From positions 1 to 18,295 of the forward strand of contig JAEDNL010000026.1 of NCBI GenBank assembly GCA_016302505.1: a stretch of 18,295 bases of DNA, given 5' to 3'. Shown in pieces: positions 6,642 to 14,989 of this stretch (positions within the stretch are counted from its first letter, which is position 1; each line of letters opens with the position of its first letter). The notes below the pieces were generated by a model. That model made no database searches. It had not been told where the DNA came from and saw only the letters and a list, made by a program, of their open reading frames with translations. The stretch is from Bacilli bacterium. GTDB lineage: Bacteria; Bacillota_I; Bacilli_A; RF39; UBA660. Made by a program: the position numbers and the translations under genes.

Positions 6642-7062
6642 CATTATTGATTATTTTAAATGATCTATATATTTGTTCTAATAAAATTGCCCTAAAAAGT
6701 CCATGAGGAAATGTCATTTTAGAAAATGATATTAATTCATTACTTTTATTTTTAATTTCATCATCTATACCATCAGAACCACCTATTATAAATGTAATAT
6801 TACTTATACTATTGTTAAATAAATTTTCTAAATGTTCTTTAAATTCAATAGAATTATATTCTTTACCATGTATATCAAGACAAATAATATAATCACTTTT
6901 ATTTATTCTTTTTAATATTTCTTCTTTCTCTTTAGTAATATTGCTATCTTTAACTTCAACAAATTTTATTTTATGATATTTAATTATTCTTTTATAATAA
7001 TCATCTATCATATCTTTTAAATATTTTTCTTTTATTGAACCAACAGTTATAATCTTTATCAT
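6625..7062 (-). CDS. rlmH: 23S rRNA pseudouridine-1915 N3-methyltransferase RlmH
   Basis: RlmH methylates the pseudouridine at position 1915 of helix 69 in 23S rRNA, using S-adenosylmethionine bound in a SPOUT trefoil knot. The 145-aa sequence has the family's FIIGGSDGID (knot loop, about residues 91-100), SKMTFPHGLFRAILLEQIYRS (about 114-134) and a terminal YHK (usually in EPYHK). It is somewhat shorter than the typical 155-160 aa. It starts with an ATGA overlap with the M23 gene stop and has no strong RBS, implying translational coupling. The gene ends inside a terminator stem. Confidence 0.95.
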   Translation of the reverse strand: MIKIITVGSIKEKYLKDMIDDYYKRIIKYHKIKFVEVKDSNITKEKEEILKRINKSDYIICLDIHGKEYNSIEFKEHLENLFNNSISNITFIIGGSDGIDDEIKNKSNELISFSKMTFPHGLFRAILLEQIYRSFKIINNESYHK

Positions 7063-8522
7063 TTATATAATTTAAGTGGATCCATCATTACACCATTTTT
7101 ATATATAGTTAAGTGAAGATGAGTACCTGTACATGAACCTGTGCATCCCATTATACCAATAACTTGTCCTTTTTCCACTTTGTCTCCTGGTTTTACTAAA
7201 TATTTAGATAAATGCATATACACACTGGTGTATCCACCATCATGATCTATTTTTACATTAGTACCAGCTCCACTATTCCATCCAGTTTGAGCTGATTTAA
7301 CAATACCACTTTGAATAGCATATATGTTTCTAGAAGATGTACCTGTAATATCTACACCACTGTGAAAATGTTCTTCGCCTCTTATTGGGTGAACTCTATA
7401 TCCATAATATGAAGATATTCTAAATGGTTTGCTAGTAGGCCATGCCCAATATGTAGTGTTACCATAATATACAACATTCTTAGCACCAACTACTATTATT
7501 TTATCAACTGCTTCACTAATAACTTCATTACTAACTTGTGCACTCTTTAAAATAACACCATTCATCTCTTTAGTAGCAAATGTAACCTTACTTAAACCAT
7601 CAGAACCATTTTGTTTAACATACATATCATTAGCACTAAGAGATTTATCATATTCAATTTTAGTTTCATGTTTAATAGTTTGAAGTTCAGTATCAAATGA
7701 TTCAACAACTATATTAGCTATTGGTGAAATTGGAGATACTGTAACCTCTTGTCCTTCTGCTAATAAAGCATTTTCACCAACTATATCTGGATTAGCAATT
7801 AAAAAGTCAGAAACACCAAGTTTATTATTATAAGCAATTGTCTCAATTGTATCATTTTCTTTTACTATATATTTATCTGTTAAATTAGTAGTACCAAATA
7901 GAAAATATTGACTTAATTCATCAGAATCAGTAATTATTTCTTCTTCAGTAGATACATATGTCTTCTTTACAGTAACATTTTGGTCAAAATAAACATCAGT
8001 TATTTCAATACCTTCTTTATCATTATTACGATATTTTCCTGATAAGTAATTGTTATATTCATCTTCAGATAAAAATGCTAATATTGTATTTTTAACCGCA
8101 ACATCCATGTCTTTTTTATTTAATATATAAAACTTTCTAGAGTCTTCCTCTATTTCACCTTTGACAGATACTTCATATCCTTCAATTGTAAATGGTGCTG
8201 TGTCTTTTATTTCATCATAAATTTCTTGAGCACTCATAATATCATCACTATATGTTAATACTTCTTGCACTTCTAATCCTTCTGGTGGATATATCTTACT
8301 AACTCCATATTTTTCTTTTATTTCATTTTGTTCTTTATCAATCAGATCGTATAATTCATCTTTGGATGTGATTAAACCAACCTTTTTATCTGATAAATAA
8401 ACTTGATAATATTTATTAACTTTTCTTTCAATAGGTTCAAATGTAATACACATATAAATTACAAAACATATAATTAGAAAAGTTAATAATATTGTCGAAA
8501 TAGATAATTTTTCCTTATTCAT
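7059..8522 (-). CDS. LysM-G5-M23 peptidoglycan endopeptidase, membrane anchored
   Basis: This 487-aa cell-envelope protein has an N-terminal transmembrane anchor (about residues 7-26), a central alpha/beta region, and a LysM-like peptidoglycan-binding repeat (YIVKENDTIETIAYNNKLG, about 218-265). A G5-like segment (about 268-345) and a C-terminal M23 peptidase domain follow. The M23 zinc ligands are present: HSGVD (about H386 and D390), the catalytic YMHL histidine (about H436) and THLHL (about H467, H469). A peptidase that cuts peptidoglycan cross-links during growth is the likely role. The ATG at 8522 fits the RBS AAGGAAG at 6 nt better than the ATG two codons upstream, which would touch it. 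It overlaps the dnaB stop by 8 bases. Confidence 0.92.
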   Translation of the reverse strand: MNKEKLSISTILLTFLIICFVIYMCITFEPIERKVNKYYQVYLSDKKVGLITSKDELYDLIDKEQNEIKEKYGVSKIYPPEGLEVQEVLTYSDDIMSAQEIYDEIKDTAPFTIEGYEVSVKGEIEEDSRKFYILNKKDMDVAVKNTILAFLSEDEYNNYLSGKYRNNDKEGIEITDVYFDQNVTVKKTYVSTEEEIITDSDELSQYFLFGTTNLTDKYIVKENDTIETIAYNNKLGVSDFLIANPDIVGENALLAEGQEVTVSPISPIANIVVESFDTELQTIKHETKIEYDKSLSANDMYVKQNGSDGLSKVTFATKEMNGVILKSAQVSNEVISEAVDKIIVVGAKNVVYYGNTTYWAWPTSKPFRISSYYGYRVHPIRGEEHFHSGVDITGTSSRNIYAIQSGIVKSAQTGWNSGAGTNVKIDHDGGYTSVYMHLSKYLVKPGDKVEKGQVIGIMGCTGSCTGTHLHLTIYKNGVMMDPLKLYK

Positions 8523-9858
8523 TCTCATCTTCCTTATTTATATAATTATCAAATGAACCTGTGTTCATTTTAAATATTAAATCTACAGCTCCAGTTTGTC
8601 CAGCTCTATGTTTAGCAACAATTAATTTGATTTTTCTATTTATATTGCCATCATATTTTCCATATTCATCACTATGCAAGAATAATACAATATCAGCATC
8701 TTGTTCAATAGAACCAGACTCTCTTAAATCAGATAATTTAGGTGTTTTATCACCATCTTTTCTTTGCTCAACACTTCTTGATAACTGTGCTAATGCTATA
8801 ACTGGAACATCAAGTTCCATTGCTAATTTTTTAATATCACGGCTTATTTCACTTACCTCTTGTACTCTTTGACCAGCATATTTAGATGAACTTGATAACA
8901 ATTGTAGGTAGTCAATTACAATTAAATCTAATCCAGAATCAGAATTTTTTAATTTTCTACATTTTCTTCTAATTTCACTAACAGTAAGTCCACCTGAATC
9001 ATCTATAAAGAACTTAGTATCAGAAAGCTCACTCATAGCTTCATTCCATTTTTTCCAGTCATTATTTTTAAGTTTACCAGTTTTTAATACATCACCATCT
9101 ATTTTACCAACGCATCCAAACATTCTTTTTGCTATTTCTTCAACACCCATTTCAAGTGAAAAAAAAGCTATACTGTTTTTATTTTTAATAGCAGCATTTA
9201 ATGCAACATTTAATGCAAATGCACTCTTACCACAACCTGGTCTTCCCGCAACTATAATTACTTGTTTCTTTTGAAGTCCCCTTGTCATATTGTCAAAGTC
9301 ATAATAGCCAGTTCTAATACCTGTAAAATCAGTCTTAGATTCCGCAAGAGCTTCCATATTTTTTTGTACTTCAGGAAGGACATCTTGTATACTTCTTATA
9401 TTTTTTCCTAATTTATCATTATATACACTTAGTATGTTTCTCTCAGCATTTTCAACTATATCAACTATACTATCTTGCTCTTCATAACATTCTTCTTGTA
9501 TTTTAGTGGTTTTATCTATTAAGTTTCTTAAAATACTTTTTTCAAAAATAATTTTTATATAATAATTTAAATTAGCTGTTGAAGGTACTGAATTAATAAT
9601 ATCAGTAATATATTCTACTCCACCAACTTTAGCTAAATCTTTATTTTTATCAAGTTCATTACATACAGTTGCTGCATCTACTGGTATATTATTGATATGT
9701 AAATTTTTCATTGTTTTATATATTATTTTATTCTTATCACTATAAAACATTTCATCATTTACTTCATCCATTATTTTATCAAGAGCAGTCTTTTCAAGAA
9801 AACCACATCCTAAAACAGATATTTCAGCATCTATATTTTGAGGTTCTTTTCTTGCCAT
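8515..9858 (-). CDS. dnaB: Replicative DNA helicase DnaB (DnaC in Bacillus naming)
   Basis: This hexameric helicase unwinds DNA ahead of the replisome and recruits primase. The 447-aa sequence has the usual two parts. The N-terminal DnaB domain begins PQNIDAEISVLG, typical of the family. The RecA-like C-terminal domain has Walker A GRPGCGKS (residues 205-212), the catalytic glutamate in SLEM (E237), Walker B LIVIDYLQL (312-320), LAQLSR (357-361) and a late KHRAGQTG. AGGAG lies 6 nt before the ATG. The gene follows rplI with a 3-nt gap, a linkage common across Firmicutes. There is no intein and no truncation. Confidence 0.97.
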   Translation of the reverse strand: MARKEPQNIDAEISVLGCGFLEKTALDKIMDEVNDEMFYSDKNKIIYKTMKNLHINNIPVDAATVCNELDKNKDLAKVGGVEYITDIINSVPSTANLNYYIKIIFEKSILRNLIDKTTKIQEECYEEQDSIVDIVENAERNILSVYNDKLGKNIRSIQDVLPEVQKNMEALAESKTDFTGIRTGYYDFDNMTRGLQKKQVIIVAGRPGCGKSAFALNVALNAAIKNKNSIAFFSLEMGVEEIAKRMFGCVGKIDGDVLKTGKLKNNDWKKWNEAMSELSDTKFFIDDSGGLTVSEIRRKCRKLKNSDSGLDLIVIDYLQLLSSSSKYAGQRVQEVSEISRDIKKLAMELDVPVIALAQLSRSVEQRKDGDKTPKLSDLRESGSIEQDADIVLFLHSDEYGKYDGNINRKIKLIVAKHRAGQTGAVDLIFKMNTGSFDNYINKEDENE

Positions 9859-9861
9859 AAT

Positions 9862-10305
9862 CTACTCCTGTTTAGTTAATACTATATCAAATTCAAATTT
9901 TACTTTCTTATGTAAAGTTATTAATACCTTATGAGTACCAAGACTGTTAATATCTCCATTTATAGTAATCTTCTTCTTATCAATATCATATCCCATTTTA
10001 CTAAATTCTTCACTAATTTGTTTGGTACTTATAGTACCAAATACTTTATCTTGAATGCCAGTCTTAACTTTAAAAGTAATTTTTTTACTTTTAAGTTCAT
10101 TTTTTAATTTATTACATTTATCAATTTGTTCTTGTTCTTGTTGCTCACGATTCTTAATTTCTTTATTTAAAACACCAGCACTATGAGAAGTATAAGCAAC
10201 TGCTAAACCTTCATTAATTAAAAATTTAGCATAACCATCTTTAACTTCTTTAATTTCATCTTTATGAGCTTGTTTTTTAACATCTTTTATAAATATTACT
10301 TTCAT
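9862..10305 (-). CDS. rplI: Ribosomal protein L9
   Basis: L9 binds 23S rRNA near the L1 stalk. The 147-aa protein begins with the conserved MKVIFIKDVKKQ, followed by a GYAKFLINEGLAVAYT segment, a long central helix rich in E, Q and K, and a C-terminal domain ending in EFDIVL. The frame extends 18 bases upstream to a GTG, but that GTG is part of the GTGGAGGTG ribosome binding site, so the true start is the ATG at 10305. This gives the standard family length. It heads the leftward cluster rplI-dnaB-M23-rlmH. Confidence 0.97.
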   Translation of the reverse strand: MKVIFIKDVKKQAHKDEIKEVKDGYAKFLINEGLAVAYTSHSAGVLNKEIKNREQQEQEQIDKCNKLKNELKSKKITFKVKTGIQDKVFGTISTKQISEEFSKMGYDIDKKKITINGDINSLGTHKVLITLHKKVKFEFDIVLTKQE

Positions 10306-10341
10306 ATGATTAAACACCTCCACATGAATTTATTCACTAAT

Positions 10342-10350
10342 ATTATAGCA
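10342..10350 (-). promoter_or_regulatory. Extended -10 promoter of the rplI operon
   Basis: On the minus strand TGCTATAAT (complement of 10342-10350) is a perfect TGnTATAAT. Upstream is a T-rich tract without a recognisable -35. Transcription would start near 10335, giving a 5' leader of about 30 nt containing GGAGGTG. No L9 autoregulatory structure is apparent in so short a leader. Confidence 0.7.
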
Positions 10351-10371
10351 CATATGAAAATAAAAAAAAAG

Positions 10372-10400
10372 TTGAAAATATACTTAAATTATTATATAAT
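10372..10400 (+). promoter_or_regulatory. Near-consensus promoter of the 469-aa gene
   Basis: TTGAAA (10372-10377), exactly 17 nt, then TATAAT (10395-10400): eleven of twelve positions match the sigma-A consensus. Transcription would begin near 10407, about 15 nt before the ATG, with GGAGG at 10413-10417. It is back to back with the rplI promoter. Confidence 0.75.
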
Positions 10401-10421
10401 TATTATGATAATGGAGGATAT

Positions 10422-11831
10422 ATGAATAATATTTCATTAAATAAAGTAAAACAATTCGAATCATTAATTATCAAATGTTTAATAAATAAATATGGAAGTA
10501 ATTTACCACAAAATAAAATTGAATTATTAAATTCAAGTAGTTTTATTACGCCTGAAATGATAAACGGAATATCTTCCTCTAACGAAATTCAAGGAACAAT
10601 CATAAGAGAAGTTATCAAAAATGTAATAGATATTACTTGTGAAAAGGAATTAATTATAGATGGTAATAAAATATCTATAACTTATGGTGAAGATCTAGAA
10701 GTTGGATTAATTGAATATTATTCAGAACAACTAGCAAGTGAATATAACATTAAAATTAATGAAATTGAAGGATTAAGTAATAACTTAGAAATGGTAAAAA
10801 AACTAAAAGATAGATTAGACAATGGACTTGATAAAATGATTTTTGAAAGTGATGCTATTAAAATATTAGATACAGCTGGATTACAAGAATTAATAGAGCA
10901 AAATGATAATTTAGCTATTGAAAGATATGTAAAAGAAAAAGAAAACATAATTAATGCTAAAGATGAATTAAAACAAGAAGAGTTGGATACTATTAATAAA
11001 GAATTAAGTGATAAGTCTAGATTACAAATAGTATATTTAAATGGAAAACAACATATTAAATATATTGATAAAAAAGGAGAAGTTCATTTAATAGAAACTA
11101 AAGATCCACAAATAATATCAAAAGCATATAAAGAAAAAATGACTAGTTTTAAATCATCTAACGTATTAGATGTAGATGATTTTTTCGAAGAATTAAAAGA
11201 TATTAATGACGAAATCGTGCTTGAAACATTAGAAGATAAAGACTTAAATAAGATTACTAGTCAAGAAGTTGATATGTTAGATTTTGTTCATTCAAATAAA
11301 ATTATAACTGATAAAGCTAATGAAAAAGAAATAACTCATTCAAAGGATAATACCATTCATGTAATAGAAGAAACAAATGAAATCGTAACAACCGAAAAAA
11401 ATAATGTAAATGATAATATAAAATCAAAAATTATAGAAAATGATGTAACTGGTCTTAAAGCCAATGGTAATGAAATGTATCAACAAGAAGTTATAGATAA
11501 TGATGAAAAAGTTATTTCAGAAGAAGAAGCACAAAAATTATATGAAAAATTTATGGCTAATGAAAAACTTTCATTGGATGAGTTAAGAAAACTAAGAACA
11601 TATGAAAATCAAAAAAGACAATTAAATAAACCGGATGCCCTTAGCGCAGAAGAAATTGCTCAGATGCAAATAGAAAATTTAAAAGAAATTAAAAAGTCAG
11701 AAAGCACTGGGCTTAAACTTGTTCCAAGTTATTATGGATTTGCAAGAAGTATATTATTATTGTATATATTATTAGCTTGTGGATGCATAGGTCTTTCATT
11801 AGGAGCATTATTATTTAAATTTATGAATTAG
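10422..11831 (+). CDS. Unknown acidic protein with a C-terminal membrane anchor
   Basis: I do not recognise this 469-aa protein. It has no signal peptide. A single hydrophobic segment lies near the extreme C-terminus (about residues 442-464, ARSILLLYILLACGCIGLS), followed by only a few residues, so it looks tail-anchored with the bulk facing the cytoplasm. Residues 1-240 are mixed helix and strand; 240-400 are E/K/N/D-rich and probably largely helical or disordered; EEAQKLYEKFMANEKLSLDE and ALSAEEIAQMQIENLKEIKK look like short amphipathic helices before the anchor. The start is fixed by GGAGG and a near-consensus promoter. It is a single-gene unit with its own terminator, divergent from rplI. 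A scaffold at the membrane is possible, but no function is supported. Confidence 0.6.
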   Translation: MNNISLNKVKQFESLIIKCLINKYGSNLPQNKIELLNSSSFITPEMINGISSSNEIQGTIIREVIKNVIDITCEKELIIDGNKISITYGEDLEVGLIEYYSEQLASEYNIKINEIEGLSNNLEMVKKLKDRLDNGLDKMIFESDAIKILDTAGLQELIEQNDNLAIERYVKEKENIINAKDELKQEELDTINKELSDKSRLQIVYLNGKQHIKYIDKKGEVHLIETKDPQIISKAYKEKMTSFKSSNVLDVDDFFEELKDINDEIVLETLEDKDLNKITSQEVDMLDFVHSNKIITDKANEKEITHSKDNTIHVIEETNEIVTTEKNNVNDNIKSKIIENDVTGLKANGNEMYQQEVIDNDEKVISEEEAQKLYEKFMANEKLSLDELRKLRTYENQKRQLNKPDALSAEEIAQMQIENLKEIKKSESTGLKLVPSYYGFARSILLLYILLACGCIGLSLGALLFKFMN

Positions 11832-11852
11832 ATAACTAAGGTTATCTTTTTT
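11830..11852 (+). terminator. Intrinsic terminator of the 469-aa gene
   Basis: AGATAAC (11830-11836) pairs with GTTATCT (11841-11847) over a TAAG loop, running into six T. The stem includes the gene's TAG stop. The T-run also contains the stop codon of the convergent Cse60-like gene. Confidence 0.75.
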
Positions 11853-12030
11853 AATTTATTTTATATATTATCATCGCAGAAAAACAATATATTTGTTCCT
11901 CACTAAATATAGAAACTGCTGTTCTAAATTGAATATCCATTATTTCATAATCTATACTAGCTAAAAAATTATTAACACTATTTTCTAAATCTTTTTCATG
12001 ATTCTCATCTATTATTTTAACCTTAATCAT
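11851..12030 (-). CDS. cse60: Cse60-like small protein (DUF2758 type)
   Basis: A 59-aa protein, MIKVKIIDENHEKDLE at the front and EEQIYCFSAMIIYK at the end. The spacing of DEEHEKDLE-like and QIYCFSAM-like segments and the length of about 60 aa match what I remember of Cse60, a small Bacillus protein whose gene is transcribed by sigma-E in the mother cell. Its biochemical role is unknown. A GTG four codons upstream (12042) belongs to the GTGGTG ribosome binding site, so the ATG at 12030 is the start. Here the promoter looks like a sigma-A extended -10, so it may serve vegetative cells. Recognition is from memory of the motif; a dodecin-like or other small fold is the alternative. Confidence 0.65.
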   Translation of the reverse strand: MIKVKIIDENHEKDLENSVNNFLASIDYEIMDIQFRTAVSIFSEEQIYCFSAMIIYKIN

Positions 12031-12046
12031 AATTTTCACCACATAG

Positions 12047-12055
12047 ATTATAACA
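12047..12055 (-). promoter_or_regulatory. Extended -10 promoter of the Cse60-like gene
   Basis: Minus-strand TGTTATAAT (complement of 12047-12055) is a perfect extended -10; the -35 region reads CATTAT, a poor match. Transcription would start near 12040, leaving a very short leader of about 10 nt with GGTG as the ribosome binding site. Confidence 0.6.
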
Positions 12056-12062
12056 TTTTAAC

Positions 12063-12093
12063 AAAAAAAATAATGTCGTATATTGACACTATT
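12063..12093 (-). terminator. Terminator of the ligA-GGDEF-YihY operon
   Basis: On the minus strand AATAGTGTC (complement of 12085-12093) pairs with GACATTATT (complement of 12069-12077) over 7 nt, with one G-U pair, and ends in eight T. The first stem arm contains the YihY stop codon. Confidence 0.8.
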
Positions 12094-12952
12094 TTATGTT
12101 TTTATTAACTTTTTTTCTTATTTCATCTAGTTTAATAGTATTTGTTTTTTCGAGTCCTTCATCATAAGATACTCTATTAATACTAAGTCCAAGAACAAAT
12201 ATATAAGCAAGAGCATAAAACCATAAAAGTAACATTACTATATTTGCTAAGTTTCCATACACTAAATCATATCTTGCAATATTATTAATATAGTATGAGA
12301 AACAATATGTTAAAAGTAACCATGCAACTGTAGTAAATAGTGCTCCTTTTGCCATATATTTGCTAGGTATTTTATCATCAGGTGCAATCACATAAACTAA
12401 TTTTATAAATAAATACACAACTAATAATGAAACTGGCCCACTTAATATAAAGTATAAAGTATTAACTATCACCTGATTATCTCCAATTATATAAGTAAAA
12501 GAACTTAATAATGTGATAATAGATGTACCAAGTACCTGTACTATAACAATAAATCCGAATAGTAATACTATACAAAATGTAAGAAATACGGCCTTAATCA
12601 TTCTTTTTAAAAAAGTTGAATTATCAAGACCATATATTGTATTACTTGTTACAATTATAGCATTACATCCATTAGCTGCCACAGTTAAACCTATTACTAA
12701 AGTAATTACAGAGTCCATAGATATCGAATTTGTAAGTACTGGTTGTAATAGATCAACTACTCCTTGTGGAAAAGTTTCACTTAGAAAATTATTAATAATA
12801 TCCATAGGCAAATGAAATTGTGTACAAATATAAAATATTAATGTAATTATTGGTATAATTGCCATAAAAAATGAAAATGCAAGATTACCCGGTAATATAC
12901 TCATCTCACGAGCAAATATTAATTCCTTGAATTTTTCTATTTTCTTTTTCAT
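12089..12952 (-). CDS. YihY/BrkB-family inner membrane protein
   Basis: This 287-aa membrane protein has about six transmembrane segments. Family-typical stretches are GNLAFSFFMAIIPIITLIFY near residues 22-41, LTVAANGCNAIIVTSNTIYG near 88-107, GALFTTVAWLLLTYCFSYYI near 203-222, and YGNLANIVMLLLWFYALAYIFVLG near 231-254. The family was once called ribonuclease BN by mistake; members are integral membrane proteins (Pfam Virul_fac_BrkB) of unknown or proposed transport function. The ATG overlaps the stop of the GGDEF gene (ATGA), so it is the coupled last gene of the operon. The protein ends in a charged cytoplasmic tail. Confidence 0.92.
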   Translation of the reverse strand: MKKKIEKFKELIFAREMSILPGNLAFSFFMAIIPIITLIFYICTQFHLPMDIINNFLSETFPQGVVDLLQPVLTNSISMDSVITLVIGLTVAANGCNAIIVTSNTIYGLDNSTFLKRMIKAVFLTFCIVLLFGFIVIVQVLGTSIITLLSSFTYIIGDNQVIVNTLYFILSGPVSLLVVYLFIKLVYVIAPDDKIPSKYMAKGALFTTVAWLLLTYCFSYYINNIARYDLVYGNLANIVMLLLWFYALAYIFVLGLSINRVSYDEGLEKTNTIKLDEIRKKVNKNIK

Positions 12953-14985
12953 TTTTGACTACCTTTAGTTTTCTTAATCATCATAAGTGAATCATTAATT
13001 GCATCATCAATAGTAGTTTGTTCACTATTAATCATTGAATATCCTATTGATACACCATAATCTCTATTTGATAAAGAACTTTGAATTTCACGATTCAATT
13101 TATGAATATAAGAACCAACTTTCTTTTCATCATATCCAACTAGATAAATCATAAATTCATCCCCATCAGTTCTTAATATTTCAGTATTATCTTTTTGAGT
13201 TCTAATAAGTACTGATGCAACTGATCTTATTTGATTATCTCCAGCTTCATGACCATATTTATCATTTAAAGATTTTAATTTATTTATATCAATAACTATA
13301 ATTGCTTGTGGATAAATTTTACTAGAATTCCAAAGTTCAATATAATCATTTAAATAATTTCTATTTTTTAAATTAGTCATTGCATCTAAATAGTAAAGTC
13401 TATCTTCTTTTTTAATTTTTTTCTTATACATAGAATTTTTAAGTACACCATATGCTATAAAACAAAGTACCAAAATAGTAATTATAATATATATTAAATT
13501 ATCCATTATAAATCCTATTACTCTATTATTTTTTAATGTAGTAATAACACCAACTACACTTTCATTTTTCATTTCATTAGAACTTAATGTACTTAAATAG
13601 AAATCGAATACATTATTAAATGCAGCATTATCTTTCTTTAATAAAAACGAATTATTAAGTCTAACAGTATCTATATATCTAATACTATAATTTTTAAGTT
13701 TGGAATCTTTATAATAATCATATACTTCTTTTTCAATAATAATTATAGAATTTTTATCTATATTTTTTAATAATGTTTTTATATTAGCATAATCTTTAAT
13801 TTCAAATAAATTCTTACTAGCCATATTATATTTAAGATTCATTGTTGATAGCATGTTAACATTAGAATTAACTAAACTATATAGTGAATTGACTACTATA
13901 TTATTATCAACATGTGCTAATACAACATATTCAGTAGTACCAAGTGTTCTTGTGCTAGTATAATTATCAGAGTTTAAAGAATAATAATTCAATACCAAAT
14001 CCACTTTAGATGAACTTAGTGCAGAATTTAATTTTTTAGTATCATCATATTTTATATATTTATAAGTCACACCTGTCATTTCTGCAAATCTAGATAAATA
14101 TGTATCAGTAAGACCAGTAAATTTATTATGAATCATTCCTTCATAAGGAAGATTAGTTATGTACCCTACTATTAAATCTTCATTAGTAATAGTTTCTTTA
14201 TCCATTTCAGAATAATTATTTTCCGTAAAATATAAATTTAAAAAATATTCATTAATCTTAATTTTTGCTGTTTCTTCCCATCTATAATAGAATTTAGAAG
14301 CAACACTGTTTAGTACACTATCTTTATCGTTAAGTTCTAAACAATAATATGAATATAATCCATCTAAATGATATATAATTTCATATTTATTAGATATTAT
14401 TTTATCTAAATATTTGTACATTGGAATTATCATGTATTCAATCTCATCATTTTGATAATATGCCATTAAATCTTCGACATCATCATATTCAGTTAAATTA
14501 ATACTTTTATATTCTGTTAAATAATATGAAATTGCCTCTATATCGGAAGACAAAACACCTATTTTTTTATTATTTAAATCAGTTAATTTGTTAACTGAAT
14601 CCATTTGACCAACAACAATAAAATGATCTTTATAAATAACAGTATCATTATCATCAATATTATTTTTATTTTTTAGCTTTATTGTATCATTTGCTTCTGT
14701 AGAAATTACATTTAATGAAAGATTAGTATTATCTTTAAGAGCTTTTACATAATCATTAAACACACCACTACCATTACTAGAGAAAATTGGTAGATTAGGT
14801 TCAATATATACATCTAATGATTTAGATATATTTTCATTTATCCACTTTTTTTCAGCAAAAGTATAATTATTTACTGTACTAGTTATATAATATAGTGTTC
14901 CAAAAAAAGCAAATACAATAAATACTATTATAAAAAATACTATTATAGTTGTCTTTTTCTTTTTATTATTTTTTATTACTTTCAT
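12949..14985 (-). CDS. Membrane sensor with two periplasmic-binding-like domains and a GGDEF domain
   Basis: The 678-aa protein has an N-terminal membrane segment (about 12-34) and an external region that reads as two type-2 solute-binding-like domains (about 45-250, with NKKIGVLSSDIEAISYYL, and about 265-480, with VGYITNLPYEGMI and SSKVDLVLNYYS). A second membrane segment (about 490-517) and a C-terminal GGDEF domain follow. The GGDEF domain keeps DAMTNLKNRNYL, the metal-binding VIDINKLKSLNDKYGHEAGD (D566) and RTDGDEF (607-611 is DGDEF, the first glycine replaced by aspartate). No RxxD inhibitory site is visible. It probably makes c-di-GMP in response to an external small molecule, or is a degenerate receptor. 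The start has GGTGA upstream and lies 4 nt after the 152-aa gene. Confidence 0.85.
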   Translation of the reverse strand: MKVIKNNKKKKTTIIVFFIIVFIVFAFFGTLYYITSTVNNYTFAEKKWINENISKSLDVYIEPNLPIFSSNGSGVFNDYVKALKDNTNLSLNVISTEANDTIKLKNKNNIDDNDTVIYKDHFIVVGQMDSVNKLTDLNNKKIGVLSSDIEAISYYLTEYKSINLTEYDDVEDLMAYYQNDEIEYMIIPMYKYLDKIISNKYEIIYHLDGLYSYYCLELNDKDSVLNSVASKFYYRWEETAKIKINEYFLNLYFTENNYSEMDKETITNEDLIVGYITNLPYEGMIHNKFTGLTDTYLSRFAEMTGVTYKYIKYDDTKKLNSALSSSKVDLVLNYYSLNSDNYTSTRTLGTTEYVVLAHVDNNIVVNSLYSLVNSNVNMLSTMNLKYNMASKNLFEIKDYANIKTLLKNIDKNSIIIIEKEVYDYYKDSKLKNYSIRYIDTVRLNNSFLLKKDNAAFNNVFDFYLSTLSSNEMKNESVVGVITTLKNNRVIGFIMDNLIYIIITILVLCFIAYGVLKNSMYKKKIKKEDRLYYLDAMTNLKNRNYLNDYIELWNSSKIYPQAIIVIDINKLKSLNDKYGHEAGDNQIRSVASVLIRTQKDNTEILRTDGDEFMIYLVGYDEKKVGSYIHKLNREIQSSLSNRDYGVSIGYSMINSEQTTIDDAINDSLMMIKKTKGSQK

Positions 14986-14989
14986 ATAT

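Noticed and set aside
8561..8872. Plus-strand open frame opposite dnaB.
   Set aside because: It is the antisense of conserved DnaB motifs, with no start signals. The open frame follows from the codon use of dnaB.
12089..12952. Ribonuclease BN function for the YihY/BrkB protein.
   Set aside because: That name came from a historical misassignment; the sequence is a polytopic membrane protein without nuclease motifs.
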